The notes beneath the pieces were generated by a model that worked only from the letters and a program-made list of their open reading frames with translations, searched no databases and was not told the origin of the DNA. From the NCBI RefSeq assembly GCF_050753365.1, contig NZ_JBLZFY010000001.1:100418-164417 (forward strand): a stretch of DNA of 64,000 bases, written 5' to 3'. This DNA comes from Geminocystis sp050753365 (lineage in GTDB: Bacteria; Cyanobacteriota; Cyanobacteriia; Cyanobacteriales; Cyanobacteriaceae). Numbering within the stretch: position 1 is the first letter of the stretch; each line of letters begins with the position of its first letter. Shown here one piece after another: positions 9,409-18,477 of this stretch. The position numbers and the translations under genes are program-made.

Positions 9409-10779
9409 TTATTGATGAGCGATAATTTCCTGACTGACGCGCAATCCGCTAAGATAAGCACCATGTACAGTGGCAGGATAATCGACAGAAGTGGCTTCCC
9501 CTGCGAAAAAAACTTGTTGATTAATGGGTTTAGCTAATTCCTGACGATGGTTTGGTGTAGAATTAATGGCATAATAAGAGTAAGAACCAAAACTAAAAGC
9601 ATCTTGACTCCATCGGGTTAACTGATAATCTATAGGTTGGGGAATAGAATTGCCGTAAATTTGCCGTAAATTTTTCATGGCATCAGCGACAATTTTTTCA
9701 TCACTCCATGACTCTATTTCTTTCCCGAATTTTCCCGCATTAAATCCTAATAATATTGGTTTTTTTAGTGCCGATTCAAGATTAACCCATCCACTCCATT
9801 GTCCTTTTTTATCTGAAATCTTCCCTATCCAATGGTAATTTTTTTGCCAAAATGGCTTCGGAAAAAGTAAGTATAATTTATTTAAAACTCCCATACCTAA
9901 TTGATTAATTGCCCCTAATTTTTTCTCTGGTAAAGGAGGAGAAAACTTAACGATATTTTTTTGTAAAACTCCTAATGGTAAAGTGACAATGACTTTATCC
10001 CCCTGAAAATTGCCTTGATTAGTAATAACATTTACGCCCTGATTATTAGATTCGATCGAAACTACTTTATGATTAAGTCTAATATTCAATCCTTTAGCTA
10101 AATAATCACTGATAACAGTATAACCTTTAGGAAAGAGTAAATCATCACCATCAAAAGCTTTACCATCATCAAAATAGAAAGCGGAAAGTTGAGATATATC
10201 GGCTGCGTATTCTAGCTCAATATTATAGTTAAATAAAAAGTTAAAATAGTCTTTATCTGAGTTGGATAATTGTTGCCAATTTAGTTCTTTTTCTAAGGCT
10301 TTTTGCAAAGAAATATCGTCATTATATTTATTCTGAATTTTAATAATAATTTGTTCTATTTTCTGAGCTAATTTATCTAATTTTTCTTCTTTATCCTCTG
10401 TAATTATTTTGCCATTAAGATCGTATATAATAGCTTTTTCACTCTTAGTAGGAAAAACTTGAGCATTAATAGAATTAGCTAATTTTGTAATGGGATTACC
10501 TTGCTTTCCATGAATCCAAGAAGCCCCCATATCTACCGAAGCATTATCCCATTTTTTACTTGTCCATAAACGTCCACCAATACGATTTCTTGCTTCTAAT
10601 AAGATTACCTCAAAACCTTGATTTTGCAAAGTTTTACCTGCTGTTAATCCTGCTATTCCAGCACCTATAATAATAATTTTCCCCTTAGCTTTATTGATAT
10701 TATTAGCTAAATTTTTTGAGGAGAAAGTATACGTTGCTATTAGGGATGTTAAACAAAGAAAAAAACGACGATTAACCAT
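9409..10779 (-). CDS. Flavin-containing amine oxidase, exported
   Basis: 456 residues. The N-terminus MVNRRFFLCLTSLIATYTFS is a likely signal or anchor segment. The FAD Rossmann motif IIIIGAGIAGL follows at about 35-45, then LEARNRIGGR at 61-70, as in the monoamine/polyamine oxidase family (PF01593). The C-terminal FAD motif FFAGEATSVDYPATVHGAYL is intact. It probably oxidises an amine or amino acid in the periplasm; the substrate cannot be told from sequence. The start codon is preceded, 3 bp upstream, by a heptamer array where a ribosome-binding site would normally be. Confidence 0.85.
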   Translation of the reverse strand: MVNRRFFLCLTSLIATYTFSSKNLANNINKAKGKIIIIGAGIAGLTAGKTLQNQGFEVILLEARNRIGGRLWTSKKWDNASVDMGASWIHGKQGNPITKLANSINAQVFPTKSEKAIIYDLNGKIITEDKEEKLDKLAQKIEQIIIKIQNKYNDDISLQKALEKELNWQQLSNSDKDYFNFLFNYNIELEYAADISQLSAFYFDDGKAFDGDDLLFPKGYTVISDYLAKGLNIRLNHKVVSIESNNQGVNVITNQGNFQGDKVIVTLPLGVLQKNIVKFSPPLPEKKLGAINQLGMGVLNKLYLLFPKPFWQKNYHWIGKISDKKGQWSGWVNLESALKKPILLGFNAGKFGKEIESWSDEKIVADAMKNLRQIYGNSIPQPIDYQLTRWSQDAFSFGSYSYYAINSTPNHRQELAKPINQQVFFAGEATSVDYPATVHGAYLSGLRVSQEIIAHQ

Positions 10780-11095
10780 TGTAATTAAGAATTAAGAATT
10801 AAGAATTAAGAATTAAAAAACTCTCTTAAAAATTACTATAATTGAGTGCTGATTGCATTGATATAGTAATGGTACAAGTACAAACAAGATGCTTGTTTTA
10901 CGATACAAAAATAAAACTTATGGTAAAAGTATCCTAGTCTTTATTTTCTAAGGGAAGATTCACCTTTGCGACTTTGCGTCTTTGCGTGAGATAAAAAATG
11001 TTATTGATTCCATGAAAAGTAAGAGAAATAGAAGGTTTTTAATTACCATGCTAGAATAGTTTACAATTCTTAACAAAAGTTAGAAAGCAAAGACG
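10780..11095. other. Intergenic region between amine oxidase and chelatase genes
   Basis: About 316 bp. It begins with the AATTAAG heptamer array (10783-10816). Near 10970-10985 there is a short degenerate tandem motif TTTGCGACTTTGCGTCTTTG. No reading frame or RNA gene is convincing. It must contain the divergent promoters for both flanking genes, but no clear -35/-10 pair stands out. Confidence 0.6.
10783..10816. repeat. Heptamer tandem array AATTAAG x4.9 at a start codon
   Basis: Nearly five AATTAAG units lie from 4 to 37 bp upstream of the amine oxidase ATG (minus strand). It is the same heptamer, up to phase and strand, as the arrays at 5642 and 25356. Confidence 0.9.
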
Positions 11096-14000
11096 ATGAA
11101 ACGTATAGTATTAATAACAGGATTTGAGACATTTAACAGTAGTTTATACCGGCAATCAGCGATTCTCGCTACATCTCGCTGTGAAGGTTTAGAAGTTATC
11201 GTTTTCACCGATGCGGATATTAATACTCAAAGGGAAAACGTCGAATCTGCCTTACAAACTGCTGATGTTTTCTTTGCTAGTTTGCTTTTCGACTATGATC
11301 AAGTAATGTGGTTAAGGGAAAAAGTGAGTCATATTCCCATTCGTCTGGTTTTCGAGTCGGCTTTAGAATTAATGAGTTTGACTCAAATAGGCAAATTTTC
11401 GATCGGGGATAAGCCTAAAGGGATGCCTAAACCTGTACAATTCATCTTGAGTAAGTTTACCAATAGTAAAGAAGAAGATAAGTTAGCAGGATATATTAGT
11501 TTCTTAAAAACAGGACCTAAATTATTAAAGTACATTCCCGTTAAAAAAGTCCAAGATTTGCGTAACTGGTTAATTATTTACGGTTATTGGAATGCAGGAG
11601 GAGTTGATAATGTGGCTTCGATGTGTTGGTATCTTGCAGAAAATTATCTCGGTTTAAAGGTATCAGAAATTCCTCCTGTCATAGAAACTCCTAACATGGG
11701 TTTACTTCATCCCGACTATGAGGGTTATTTTACTTCTCCTAGTGAATATCTTAATTGGTATTTGAGGAATGATCCCCCCCAACCCCCCTTAGTAAGGGGG
11801 GAGAAAAATTCGGGAGACTTAACAAAAGGGGAGTTAACTCCTGTTGTTGGTATATTGTTATATCGTAAGCACGTTATCAGCAAACTGTCTTATATTCCTC
11901 AACTGATTCGCTACTTTGAAGAAGCAGGATTGATTCCCCTTCCTATTTTCATCAATGGTGTTGAAGGTCATGTGGCTGTAAGAGATTGGATGACAACAGA
12001 TTATGAACAAGAAAAACGTAGTCAGGGTATTAATGAAACTCTCTCGTTATCTAAGGATGCAGTGAAAGTTGATGCGGTTATCTCTACCATCGGTTTTCCT
12101 TTGGTGGGTGGTCCTGCTGGTAGTATGGAAGCTGGAAGACAGGTAGAAGTGGCAAAACGTATCTTAACGGCTAAAAATATTCCCTACATCGTCGCTGCGC
12201 CTCTGTTAATCCAAGATATTCATTCATGGGTGAGAAAGGGCATCGGTGGTTTGCAAAGTGTGGTATTATACGCTTTACCTGAATTAGATGGTTCGATCGA
12301 CACTATCCCATTAGGTGGTTTAGTAGGGGAAGATATATACCTTATTCCTGAAAGGGTTAAGCGTCTTACTGGTAGAGTCAATAATTGGATTAAGTTAAGA
12401 AGAAAGGAGAAGTTCGATCGAAAGGTTGCTATTATATTGTATGGTTTTCCCCCCGGATACGGTGCAACTGGCACAGCCGCTTTATTAAATGTACCTAAAT
12501 CTCTGCAAAAATTACTAACGGCATTGAAGGAAGAAGGTTATAACATTGATAATATTCCCGAAGACGGCGAGGAAATTCTTAAACAAGTCAAAACTGCCGA
12601 TGATTTTATTTCCTATTCAGGGAAAAAGAATCCCCCCCAACCCCCCTTATTAAGGGGGGAGACGGAGTCGGGGGGATTACCCTTATTAAGGGGGGAGACG
12701 GAGTCGGGGAGATTACCCTTATTAAGGGGGGAGACAGAGTCGGGGGGATTAAATACCGTTGATGTGAAGACTCTCGATCGATGGTTAGGGTATATACTAA
12801 TAAATAAAATCCAAAAACAATGGGGAAATCTCACTCAAACAGGGATTAAAACCATCGGTGATAAATTTCAAATCGGCGGTATTCAACTCGGTAACGTCTG
12901 GATTGGAGTACAACCTCCTCTCGGTATAGCGGGTGATCCCATGAGGCTTATGTTTGAAAAAGATTTAACACCCCATCCTCAATACACAGCCTTTTATAAA
13001 TGGTTGCAAAACGACTTTCAAGCCGATGCGATTATCCACTTTGGAATGCACGGCACTGTAGAATGGTTGCCCGGTAATCCTTTAGGTAATACGGGTTATT
13101 CGTGGTCAGATGTACTATTAGGCGATATTCCTAATCTCTACATTTACGCCGCTAACAACCCCAGTGAATCCATGTTGGCAAAAAGAAGGGGTTATGGTGT
13201 GATTATCTCTCATAACGTGCCTCCTTACGGTAGGGCGGGTTTATATAAAGAGTTAATGGCATTAAAAGAGTTAATTAACGAGTATCGAGAAGATACTGAG
13301 AAAAATCAGCTATTAAAAGGGGATATTGTCCAAAAAATAGTCGATAGTGGTTTATATAAAGATTGCAAATTTAGCGAAGGAGAAAAGTCTGGTATTGAGT
13401 TTACTGCTGACAATGCTAAATTATTCAGTAAACAAGCACTCAACGATTATTTTGTGCAAATTTACGACTATTTGCAAATTGTCGAGCAAAGATTATTTTC
13501 CTCTGGTTTACACATTTTAGGAGAAAAACCGAATCAAGAGCAACTGCAATCTTACCTTGAGGCTTATTTTAATGATACTTATAGTCAACAAAACTTCTCT
13601 CAAGAGTTAAACAATAGTGACTTATTCGCCAGAGTGGAGAAAAAAGCCGAAAAAGAGGAAGAATTAAAGCAACGTTTTGCACAACAACAGCTAATTACTG
13701 ACTTGTTAATGCAGACAGAAGACGAATTGACTAACTTATTAAGAGGTTTAAACGGTGAATATATCCCCCCTGCGCCCGGAGGTGACTTACTCAGAGATGG
13801 AGCAGGAGTACTACCTACGGGGCGTAACATACACGCATTAGACCCTTATCGGATGCCTTCTCAGGGTGCATATTTACGGGGTAGAGAAATTGGTAAGAAG
13901 ATTATTGAGCAAAATTTAGCAGAAAACGGCAGTTATCCTGAGACTGTAGCCGTCATGTTATGGGGTTTAGATGCCATTAAGACTAAGGGGGAGTCGATCG

Positions 14001-14992
14001 GCATTTTATTGGAATTGGTAGGTGCACAGCCTGTTAAAGAAGGCACAGGGCGCATAGTTAGATATGAGTTAATGCCCTTAGAAAAAGTCGGACATCCCCG
14101 CATCGATGTTTTAGGCAATTTATCGGGAATTTTTCGAGATACTTTTTTGAATATTATCGAATTGTTGGATGATTTATTTTACCGTGCTTCGATCGCAGAT
14201 GAATCTCCCGAAAATAACTTTATTCGCAAACATTATCTTGAATTAAAGGAAAAAGGTATAGATAACCCCTCCGCACGACTGTTTTCTAATCCTAGCGGTG
14301 ATTTTGGCTCATTAGTAAACGATCAAGTTGTGGATGGAAACTGGGATTCAGGGGATGAGTTAGCGGATACATGGAAAAGTCGCAATGTTTTCAGCTACGG
14401 TAGAAAGGATAAAGGGCAAACTCGCCCCGAAATTTTAGATAAACTATTAGAAACTAGCGCTACGGTGGTGCAGGAAATCGATTCTGTTGAATATGGTTTG
14501 ACGGATATTCAAGAATATTATGCTAACACAGGAGGCTTGAAACGATCGGCTGAAAAACAAAGCGGTAAGAAAGTAACGGCTAGTTTTGTGGAAAGTTTCT
14601 CTAAGGATACCACTCCCCGTAAATTGGAGCAGGTTTTAAGGATGGAATATCGCACTAAGTTACTTAACCCCAAATGGGCGAAAGCTATGGCTGATCAGGG
14701 TTCTGGCGGTGCTTACGAAATATCCCAACGGATGACGGCTTTAATCGGTTGGGGAGGCACAACGGATTTTACCGATAATTGGGTATATGATCAAGCGGTT
14801 GATACTTATGTATTAGATCAGGACATGGCGAATAAGTTGAGGGAAGCAAATCCCGAAGCCTTCCGTAATATTGTGGGGAGAATGTTGGAGGCGAATGGGC
14901 GCGGTTTTTGGGATGCGGATGAGGAGAAGTTGGAGAAAATCAAGAGTCTTTATGAGATGACGGAGGATGAATTGGAGGGGGTTACTGTTTAA
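11096..14992 (+). CDS. Magnesium chelatase subunit H family protein (ChlH/CobN type)
   Basis: 1298 residues. The large porphyrin-binding subunit family inserts Mg into protoporphyrin IX with ChlI and ChlD. The start MKRIVLITGFETFNSSLYRQ differs from the canonical cyanobacterial ChlH N-terminus, and it fits the second ChlH-like paralogue found in many cyanobacteria. Conserved parts include NWLIIYGYWNAGG, DAIIHFGMHGTVEWLPG, PPYGRAGLYKELM, the C-terminal block MALIGWGGTTDFTDNWVYDQ (positions 14728-14787 encode it) and the end MTEDELEGV. Two in-frame palindromic insertions encode PPQPPL-type peptides, at residues 226-246 and 512-552. ChlI and ChlD are not nearby. A cobaltochelatase role is a less likely alternative. 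Confidence 0.85.
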   Translation: MKRIVLITGFETFNSSLYRQSAILATSRCEGLEVIVFTDADINTQRENVESALQTADVFFASLLFDYDQVMWLREKVSHIPIRLVFESALELMSLTQIGKFSIGDKPKGMPKPVQFILSKFTNSKEEDKLAGYISFLKTGPKLLKYIPVKKVQDLRNWLIIYGYWNAGGVDNVASMCWYLAENYLGLKVSEIPPVIETPNMGLLHPDYEGYFTSPSEYLNWYLRNDPPQPPLVRGEKNSGDLTKGELTPVVGILLYRKHVISKLSYIPQLIRYFEEAGLIPLPIFINGVEGHVAVRDWMTTDYEQEKRSQGINETLSLSKDAVKVDAVISTIGFPLVGGPAGSMEAGRQVEVAKRILTAKNIPYIVAAPLLIQDIHSWVRKGIGGLQSVVLYALPELDGSIDTIPLGGLVGEDIYLIPERVKRLTGRVNNWIKLRRKEKFDRKVAIILYGFPPGYGATGTAALLNVPKSLQKLLTALKEEGYNIDNIPEDGEEILKQVKTADDFISYSGKKNPPQPPLLRGETESGGLPLLRGETESGRLPLLRGETESGGLNTVDVKTLDRWLGYILINKIQKQWGNLTQTGIKTIGDKFQIGGIQLGNVWIGVQPPLGIAGDPMRLMFEKDLTPHPQYTAFYKWLQNDFQADAIIHFGMHGTVEWLPGNPLGNTGYSWSDVLLGDIPNLYIYAANNPSESMLAKRRGYGVIISHNVPPYGRAGLYKELMALKELINEYREDTEKNQLLKGDIVQKIVDSGLYKDCKFSEGEKSGIEFTADNAKLFSKQALNDYFVQIYDYLQIVEQRLFSSGLHILGEKPNQEQLQSYLEAYFNDTYSQQNFSQELNNSDLFARVEKKAEKEEELKQRFAQQQLITDLLMQTEDELTNLLRGLNGEYIPPAPGGDLLRDGAGVLPTGRNIHALDPYRMPSQGAYLRGREIGKKIIEQNLAENGSYPETVAVMLWGLDAIKTKGESIGILLELVGAQPVKEGTGRIVRYELMPLEKVGHPRIDVLGNLSGIFRDTFLNIIELLDDLFYRASIADESPENNFIRKHYLELKEKGIDNPSARLFSNPSGDFGSLVNDQVVDGNWDSGDELADTWKSRNVFSYGRKDKGQTRPEILDKLLETSATVVQEIDSVEYGLTDIQEYYANTGGLKRSAEKQSGKKVTASFVESFSKDTTPRKLEQVLRMEYRTKLLNPKWAKAMADQGSGGAYEISQRMTALIGWGGTTDFTDNWVYDQAVDTYVLDQDMANKLREANPEAFRNIVGRMLEANGRGFWDADEEKLEKIKSLYEMTEDELEGVTV
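11771..11838. repeat. In-frame palindromic insertion 1 in the chelatase gene
   Basis: The C-rich/G-rich palindrome CCCCCCTTAGTAAGGGGGG is read in frame as DPPQPPLVRGEKNSGDLTKG (residues 226-245). It lies between LNWYLRN and the conserved VVGILLYRKH, where the family normally has a short loop. Confidence 0.8.
12629..12751. repeat. In-frame palindromic insertion 2 in the chelatase gene, with three 36-bp repeats
   Basis: It starts with the same PPQPPLLRGE palindrome as insertion 1, and then a 36-bp unit encoding PLLRGETESGGL is present three times in tandem (residues 516-552, one unit with Gly to Arg). Each unit contains CCCTTATTAAGGGG. Reading frame is kept throughout. Confidence 0.9.
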
Positions 14993-15068
14993 TTAGTTTC
15001 TGTGTTAGGTTGCGTCTAGGTTCACCCACCGATATTATGGGATAATTTTGATCATATTCAAAAAAATT

Positions 15069-15455
15069 TTACTCCCATAATCTCTGAATAGGGTAAAGAT
15101 CAAATTTACTATCTCTACTGATTAAAATTAAGTCTCTTTCTATTGCTTGAACAATTAACATTCGATCGAATGGATCTCTATGATACAATGGCAAATTACA
15201 AATCGCCTGAGTATCACCTACTGAAATTGGCAATATAAGAATATCCGATGATTTGAGTTCGATTTCAATGTGTTGATAAGTTTTTTTAAGAGATAATTTA
15301 CCAATGTTGATCTTAATGGCAATTTCCCAAAGACTGACAATGCTAAGATAAACTGTCTCTGCTTCTTGAATATGTGATCGAGCTTTTTGTGGTAAATTAG
15401 GATCATCCTCTGATAACCAAATAAAAGCATGAGTGTCTAGAAGTAAGCCTTTCAT
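15069..15455 (-). CDS. PIN-domain ribonuclease toxin (VapC-like)
   Basis: 128 residues, full length for the family. The PIN acidic residues are Asp7 (LLLDTHAFIW), Glu44 (SLWEIAIK), Asp94/Asp97 (HRDPFDRML) and Asp115 (SRDSKFD). The HxDPFDR type is typical of the YP-family VapC toxins of cyanobacteria. It overlaps the upstream antitoxin gene by 4 bp (ATGA), giving translational coupling. Activity is presumably cleavage of tRNA or mRNA when freed from the antitoxin. It is the first gene of the accessory island. Confidence 0.9.
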   Translation of the reverse strand: MKGLLLDTHAFIWLSEDDPNLPQKARSHIQEAETVYLSIVSLWEIAIKINIGKLSLKKTYQHIEIELKSSDILILPISVGDTQAICNLPLYHRDPFDRMLIVQAIERDLILISRDSKFDLYPIQRLWE

Positions 15456-15682
15456 AGCATATACTCCTCAAAATCTTCTAAGGATTCATCGAAATCATCA
15501 GCTAATGGTAAAACAAATGTACCCTTTAATATCCCTATTCGATTTTTAACACCAGAATTATCTTGTGTCGTATTTTCTTGATGATATTTTTCTTGAAGAT
15601 ACTCTGCATAATGTAATAATTCGGCTTGGAGAGACACTGGCATTTTTTCCACTGTTTCCCATATTTTACTTTTTAATTCCAT
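15452..15682 (-). CDS. VapB-like antitoxin (DUF2281 type)
   Basis: 76 residues. The N-terminal half MELKSKIWETVEKMPVSLQ is an AbrB-independent DUF2281-type segment, and the C-terminal half (VLPLADDFDESLEDFEEYML) is acidic and fits a toxin-binding tail. It is paired with the PIN toxin by a 4-bp overlap. Its first 40 or so residues and its upstream DNA are nearly the same as those of the antitoxin at 18128-18415, while the tails differ completely. Confidence 0.85.
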   Translation of the reverse strand: MELKSKIWETVEKMPVSLQAELLHYAEYLQEKYHQENTTQDNSGVKNRIGILKGTFVLPLADDFDESLEDFEEYML

Positions 15683-15789
15683 TTATTTTTCGCATCATTT
15701 TCTAACTCTTTAAGACTATATTTTAATATTAACTCATTGAATTATAAGTTCGATCGCACTGCATCATTTTGTAATCTTATTTAATCCAA

Positions 15790-15795
15790 TATAAT
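15790..15795 (+). promoter_or_regulatory. Probable -10 box of the DUF433/DUF5615/methyltransferase operon
   Basis: TATAAT, 32 bp before the DUF433 ATG. It is inside the duplicated segment and recurs at 19345-19350. The duplication begins just upstream, so the two copies have different -35 regions. Confidence 0.5.
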
Positions 15796-15827
15796 GGAGT
15801 ATAACAATCTCAATCAAATAGAAGACG

Positions 15828-16076
15828 ATGGAAAATACAAAAGTTATCTTAGGAAGAATCACCTTTAACCCTGAAATTATTGGCGGAAGGGCTTGTATTC
15901 GAGGAATGCGCATTACAGTCGCTTTAGTGTTAAAATTGTTAGCTAGTGATATGTCGATCGAAGAAATCTTAACAGAATATCCAGACTTAGAATTAGGCGA
16001 TATTCAAGCCTCTCTTAATTATGCCTCTTTGTTAGCCGATGAAAAAGTTTATAGTTTTGAGGAGAAAGTGGCATGA
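15828..16076 (+). CDS. DUF433 antitoxin
   Basis: 82 residues. The winged-helix-like DUF433 core is GGRACIRGMRITVALVLKLL followed by EEILTEYPDLELGDIQASLNYA. DUF433 proteins are the usual antitoxins of DUF5615 (Mut7-C-like PIN) toxins. The stop overlaps the toxin start by 4 bp (ATGA). It is duplicated at 19383-19631 with only a few residue changes (Val6 to Thr, Ile18 to Met, Glu45 to Asp). Confidence 0.9.
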   Translation: MENTKVILGRITFNPEIIGGRACIRGMRITVALVLKLLASDMSIEEILTEYPDLELGDIQASLNYASLLADEKVYSFEEKVA

Positions 16077-16444
16077 AATTTTTAGGTGATATGGGAGTCT
16101 CTCAAACTGTCATCAATACTCTGCGAAATTATGGTTATGATGCCATACATCTCAGAGATGAGAAATTACAAAAACTCCCTGATGAAAATATTATCATCAA
16201 AGCAAAAGATGAAGGAAGAATAATTTTAACTTTTGATTTAGATTTTGGTGAATTATTAGCTTTTAGCGGTGATTCTCTGCCCAGTGTGATTATTTTTAGA
16301 TTAGAAAAAGCCAATCCTGATTATGTTTTATCGAAATTAAATCCTGTTTTGCAAAAATGTCAAAATATATTAGAAAATGGTGCAATTATTACTATCAAAG
16401 ATAAGAATTATCGTATTCGATATTTACCTGTTAAAAATGAATAA
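16073..16444 (+). CDS. DUF5615 PIN-like toxin
   Basis: 123 residues. The N-terminal Asp6 (KFLGDMGVS), the Glu30 region (HLRDEKL) and Asp75/Asp77 in ILTFDLDFGEL form a Mut7-C/PIN-like acidic site. It is the partner of the upstream DUF433 antitoxin. Its TAA stop is directly followed by the methyltransferase ATG (TAAATG, no spacer), so the toxin and methyltransferase are probably translated from the same mRNA. A second copy at 19628 is inactivated by a stop at codon 33. Confidence 0.88.
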   Translation: MKFLGDMGVSQTVINTLRNYGYDAIHLRDEKLQKLPDENIIIKAKDEGRIILTFDLDFGELLAFSGDSLPSVIIFRLEKANPDYVLSKLNPVLQKCQNILENGAIITIKDKNYRIRYLPVKNE

Positions 16445-17443
16445 ATGAAAGTTTTAAAAGATGTAAAATTTATTGATTTATTCGCTGGAATTGGCGGTTT
16501 TCATCAAGCATTGAGTTATTATTCTGCTAAGTGTGTTTTTGCTTCCGAATGGGATAAACATTGTCAAGAAATTTACTTAAAAAATTATGGTATTTTACCC
16601 GAAGGAGATATAACAATAATCCCCGAAAATGAGATTCCTCGTCATGATATTTTGTGTGCAGGTTTTCCTTGCCAAGCCTTTAGTATTTCTGGTAAACAAT
16701 TAGGATTTAATGATACTAGGGGGACTTTATTTTTTGATATAGTGAGAATTGCTAAATATCATCAACCATCATTATTAATCTTAGAAAATGTGAAAAATTT
16801 TGCTAGGCATGATGAGGGTAAAACGTTAAAAGTTGTAGAAAATACTTTAAATGAGATTGGTTATGATGTTTTTTATCAAGTATTAAATGCTTCTAATTTT
16901 GGTGTACCTCAAAAGCGAGAAAGAATTTATATTTTAGGGTTTAGAAAAGATTTAAAAGTAAAAAACTTTACTTTTCCTAATAGTTATAGTCAGGCAACAA
17001 GTTTGATTGACTTCTGTTTAGATGATTCAGAAACTAAAGATTTTATAATTAATAGAAGTGATATAAAAATTAACAAAAATTTAGAAATAACTAGAGATAT
17101 TTTAGGTAATTATCCCCAAAAACCGATTAGAATTGGTATGATTAATAAGGGTGGACAGGGTGAAAGAATTTATCATCAATTTGGTCATGCTATCACATTA
17201 TCTGCTTATGGTGGGGGTATTGGTGCAAAAACTGGTATTTATTTAATTAATGGTAAAATCCGAAAATTAGCACCGAGAGAATGTGCCAGAATTATGGGTT
17301 TTCCTGATGATTTTATTATTAGTAATAGTAACAATATTGCTTATAAACAATTCGGAAATAGTGTGGTGGTTAATGTGTTAAGATCGATTGTTGAAAATGT
17401 TTTGCAGATTAATAATTTATTTGCAGATTTAATTTTGTTATAA
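16445..17443 (+). CDS. DNA (cytosine-5) methyltransferase, coupled to a TA module
   Basis: 332 residues, with all main m5C motifs in order: I FIDLFAGIGGF (9-19), IV GFPCQAFS with catalytic Cys76, VI ENV (114-116), VIII QKRERIYILGF (156-166) and X QFGNSVVVNVL near 307. The target-recognition region is about residues 175-265, with IGMINKGGQGERIYHQ just before motif IX. No restriction endonuclease follows; downstream is a small antitoxin-like gene. Its recognition site cannot be read from sequence. Confidence 0.93.
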   Translation: MKVLKDVKFIDLFAGIGGFHQALSYYSAKCVFASEWDKHCQEIYLKNYGILPEGDITIIPENEIPRHDILCAGFPCQAFSISGKQLGFNDTRGTLFFDIVRIAKYHQPSLLILENVKNFARHDEGKTLKVVENTLNEIGYDVFYQVLNASNFGVPQKRERIYILGFRKDLKVKNFTFPNSYSQATSLIDFCLDDSETKDFIINRSDIKINKNLEITRDILGNYPQKPIRIGMINKGGQGERIYHQFGHAITLSAYGGGIGAKTGIYLINGKIRKLAPRECARIMGFPDDFIISNSNNIAYKQFGNSVVVNVLRSIVENVLQINNLFADLILL

Positions 17444-17479
17444 TTTTATGTGTATATTAACTTTAGTTTTAGGTATTTT

Positions 17480-17695
17480 ATGTTGATCGTAGATTTAATT
17501 AAAGCAGAAATTGATAACATTCCCGAAGATAAATTAGCAGAATTATATCAGTATATTAAAGAGTTAGTAAAACCACAAAAAACTCTTAATAATTTATGGC
17601 AAAAAATAGATAAATTAGGAGAAGATGAAAAACAATTATCAATGGAAGAAATTGTATCTTTAGTAAAAGAAGTTAGAGAAAATAAGACTAAATAA
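17480..17695 (+). CDS. Small orphan antitoxin-like protein
   Basis: 71 residues from the ATG at 17480; a longer frame from 17450 starts inside the AT-rich leader. The N-terminus LIKAEIDNIPEDKLAELYQYIK is helical and acidic and resembles the N-terminal part of short cyanobacterial antitoxins. The rest (LSMEEIVSLVKEVRENK) is also helical. No toxin frame follows; the next gene is on the opposite strand. Function is not established. Confidence 0.55.
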   Translation: MLIVDLIKAEIDNIPEDKLAELYQYIKELVKPQKTLNNLWQKIDKLGEDEKQLSMEEIVSLVKEVRENKTK

Positions 17696-17750
17696 TCAAA
17701 CTTTTATTAGAATAGGTTTGTTGTTTTGCATCTAGCTTCTCAAAGCTACA

Positions 17751-18131
17751 TTATTTAATTGATTGATATAATTTTAAGCCTTCGATAAAACGAAAATCTT
17801 TTTGATTGAGGGTGTATAAATCGAATTGATAAATTAAAGCGGTTGAAGCAATTAAAGCATCTGGAATACTTAGTTTATGACTGAGAGAGTATGTTTCCAT
17901 TAGTTGGATAAATTGATTTGACACTTTTAAGTCAATGGGTAAAATACGAATTGATGTTAAATGTTTTTTGATTTTATTTAACTCCGCTTTCTTAATAGCA
18001 CCATAGTATAACTCGCTTTGAGTAATAATACTAATAGCCAATTTCTTGACTCCAATTTGATTTAATTCACCAATAACTTGAGGATTATTTTTATACAACT
18101 CTATCAAAATATTTGTATCACAGAGTATCAT
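17751..18131 (-). CDS. PIN-domain toxin (VapC-like), second module
   Basis: 126 residues. The PIN residues are Asp5 (ILCDTNILIE), Glu40 (ITQSELYYGA), Asp91 (LSIPDALIAS) and Asp112 in the typical TLNQKDF end. This is the FitB/VapC type, a different subfamily from the toxin at 15069. It overlaps its antitoxin by 4 bp. Confidence 0.9.
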   Translation of the reverse strand: MILCDTNILIELYKNNPQVIGELNQIGVKKLAISIITQSELYYGAIKKAELNKIKKHLTSIRILPIDLKVSNQFIQLMETYSLSHKLSIPDALIASTALIYQFDLYTLNQKDFRFIEGLKLYQSIK

Positions 18132-18415
18132 TTATTTCTGTCCAACCATGCTTGTTTACGAATTAATTCGCTCGAAATTTCTCTATTTTCCCATAAACCT
18201 GCTAAAGAAAAAAAATCTTCTTCTTCAATATCTTCTAAAGATTCTTTAGCAGTATCTTTTAATTTGTCTATTTGACTTTTAATCATCAAGTTATCTTGTG
18301 TCGAATTTTCTTGACGATATTTTTCTTGAAGATACTCTGCATAATGTAATAATTCGACTTGGAGAGACACGGGCATTTTTTCCACCGTTTCCCATATTCT
18401 AGTTTTTAATTCCAT
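18128..18415 (-). CDS. VapB-like antitoxin sharing its N-terminus with another module
   Basis: 95 residues. Residues 1-43 match the 15452-15682 antitoxin at nearly every position (MELKTRIWETVEKMPVSLQ and HYAEYLQEKYRQEN), then diverge. The tail EEDFFSLAGLWENREISSEL ending in QAWLDRNK is the usual DUF2281-linked VapB tail that wraps a PIN toxin. The shared block includes about 70 bp of upstream DNA. Confidence 0.85.
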   Translation of the reverse strand: MELKTRIWETVEKMPVSLQVELLHYAEYLQEKYRQENSTQDNLMIKSQIDKLKDTAKESLEDIEEEDFFSLAGLWENREISSELIRKQAWLDRNK

Positions 18416-18477
18416 TTATTTTTCTTATCATTTTCTAACTCTGTAATACTATTTTATACTAGCTCATTTAATTATAA

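Noticed and set aside
12613..12834. Antisense open frame with repeated PDSVSPLNKG units opposite the chelatase insert
   Set aside because: It is the complement of the in-frame 36-bp repeats; it has no start context and exists only because the repeat is open on both strands.
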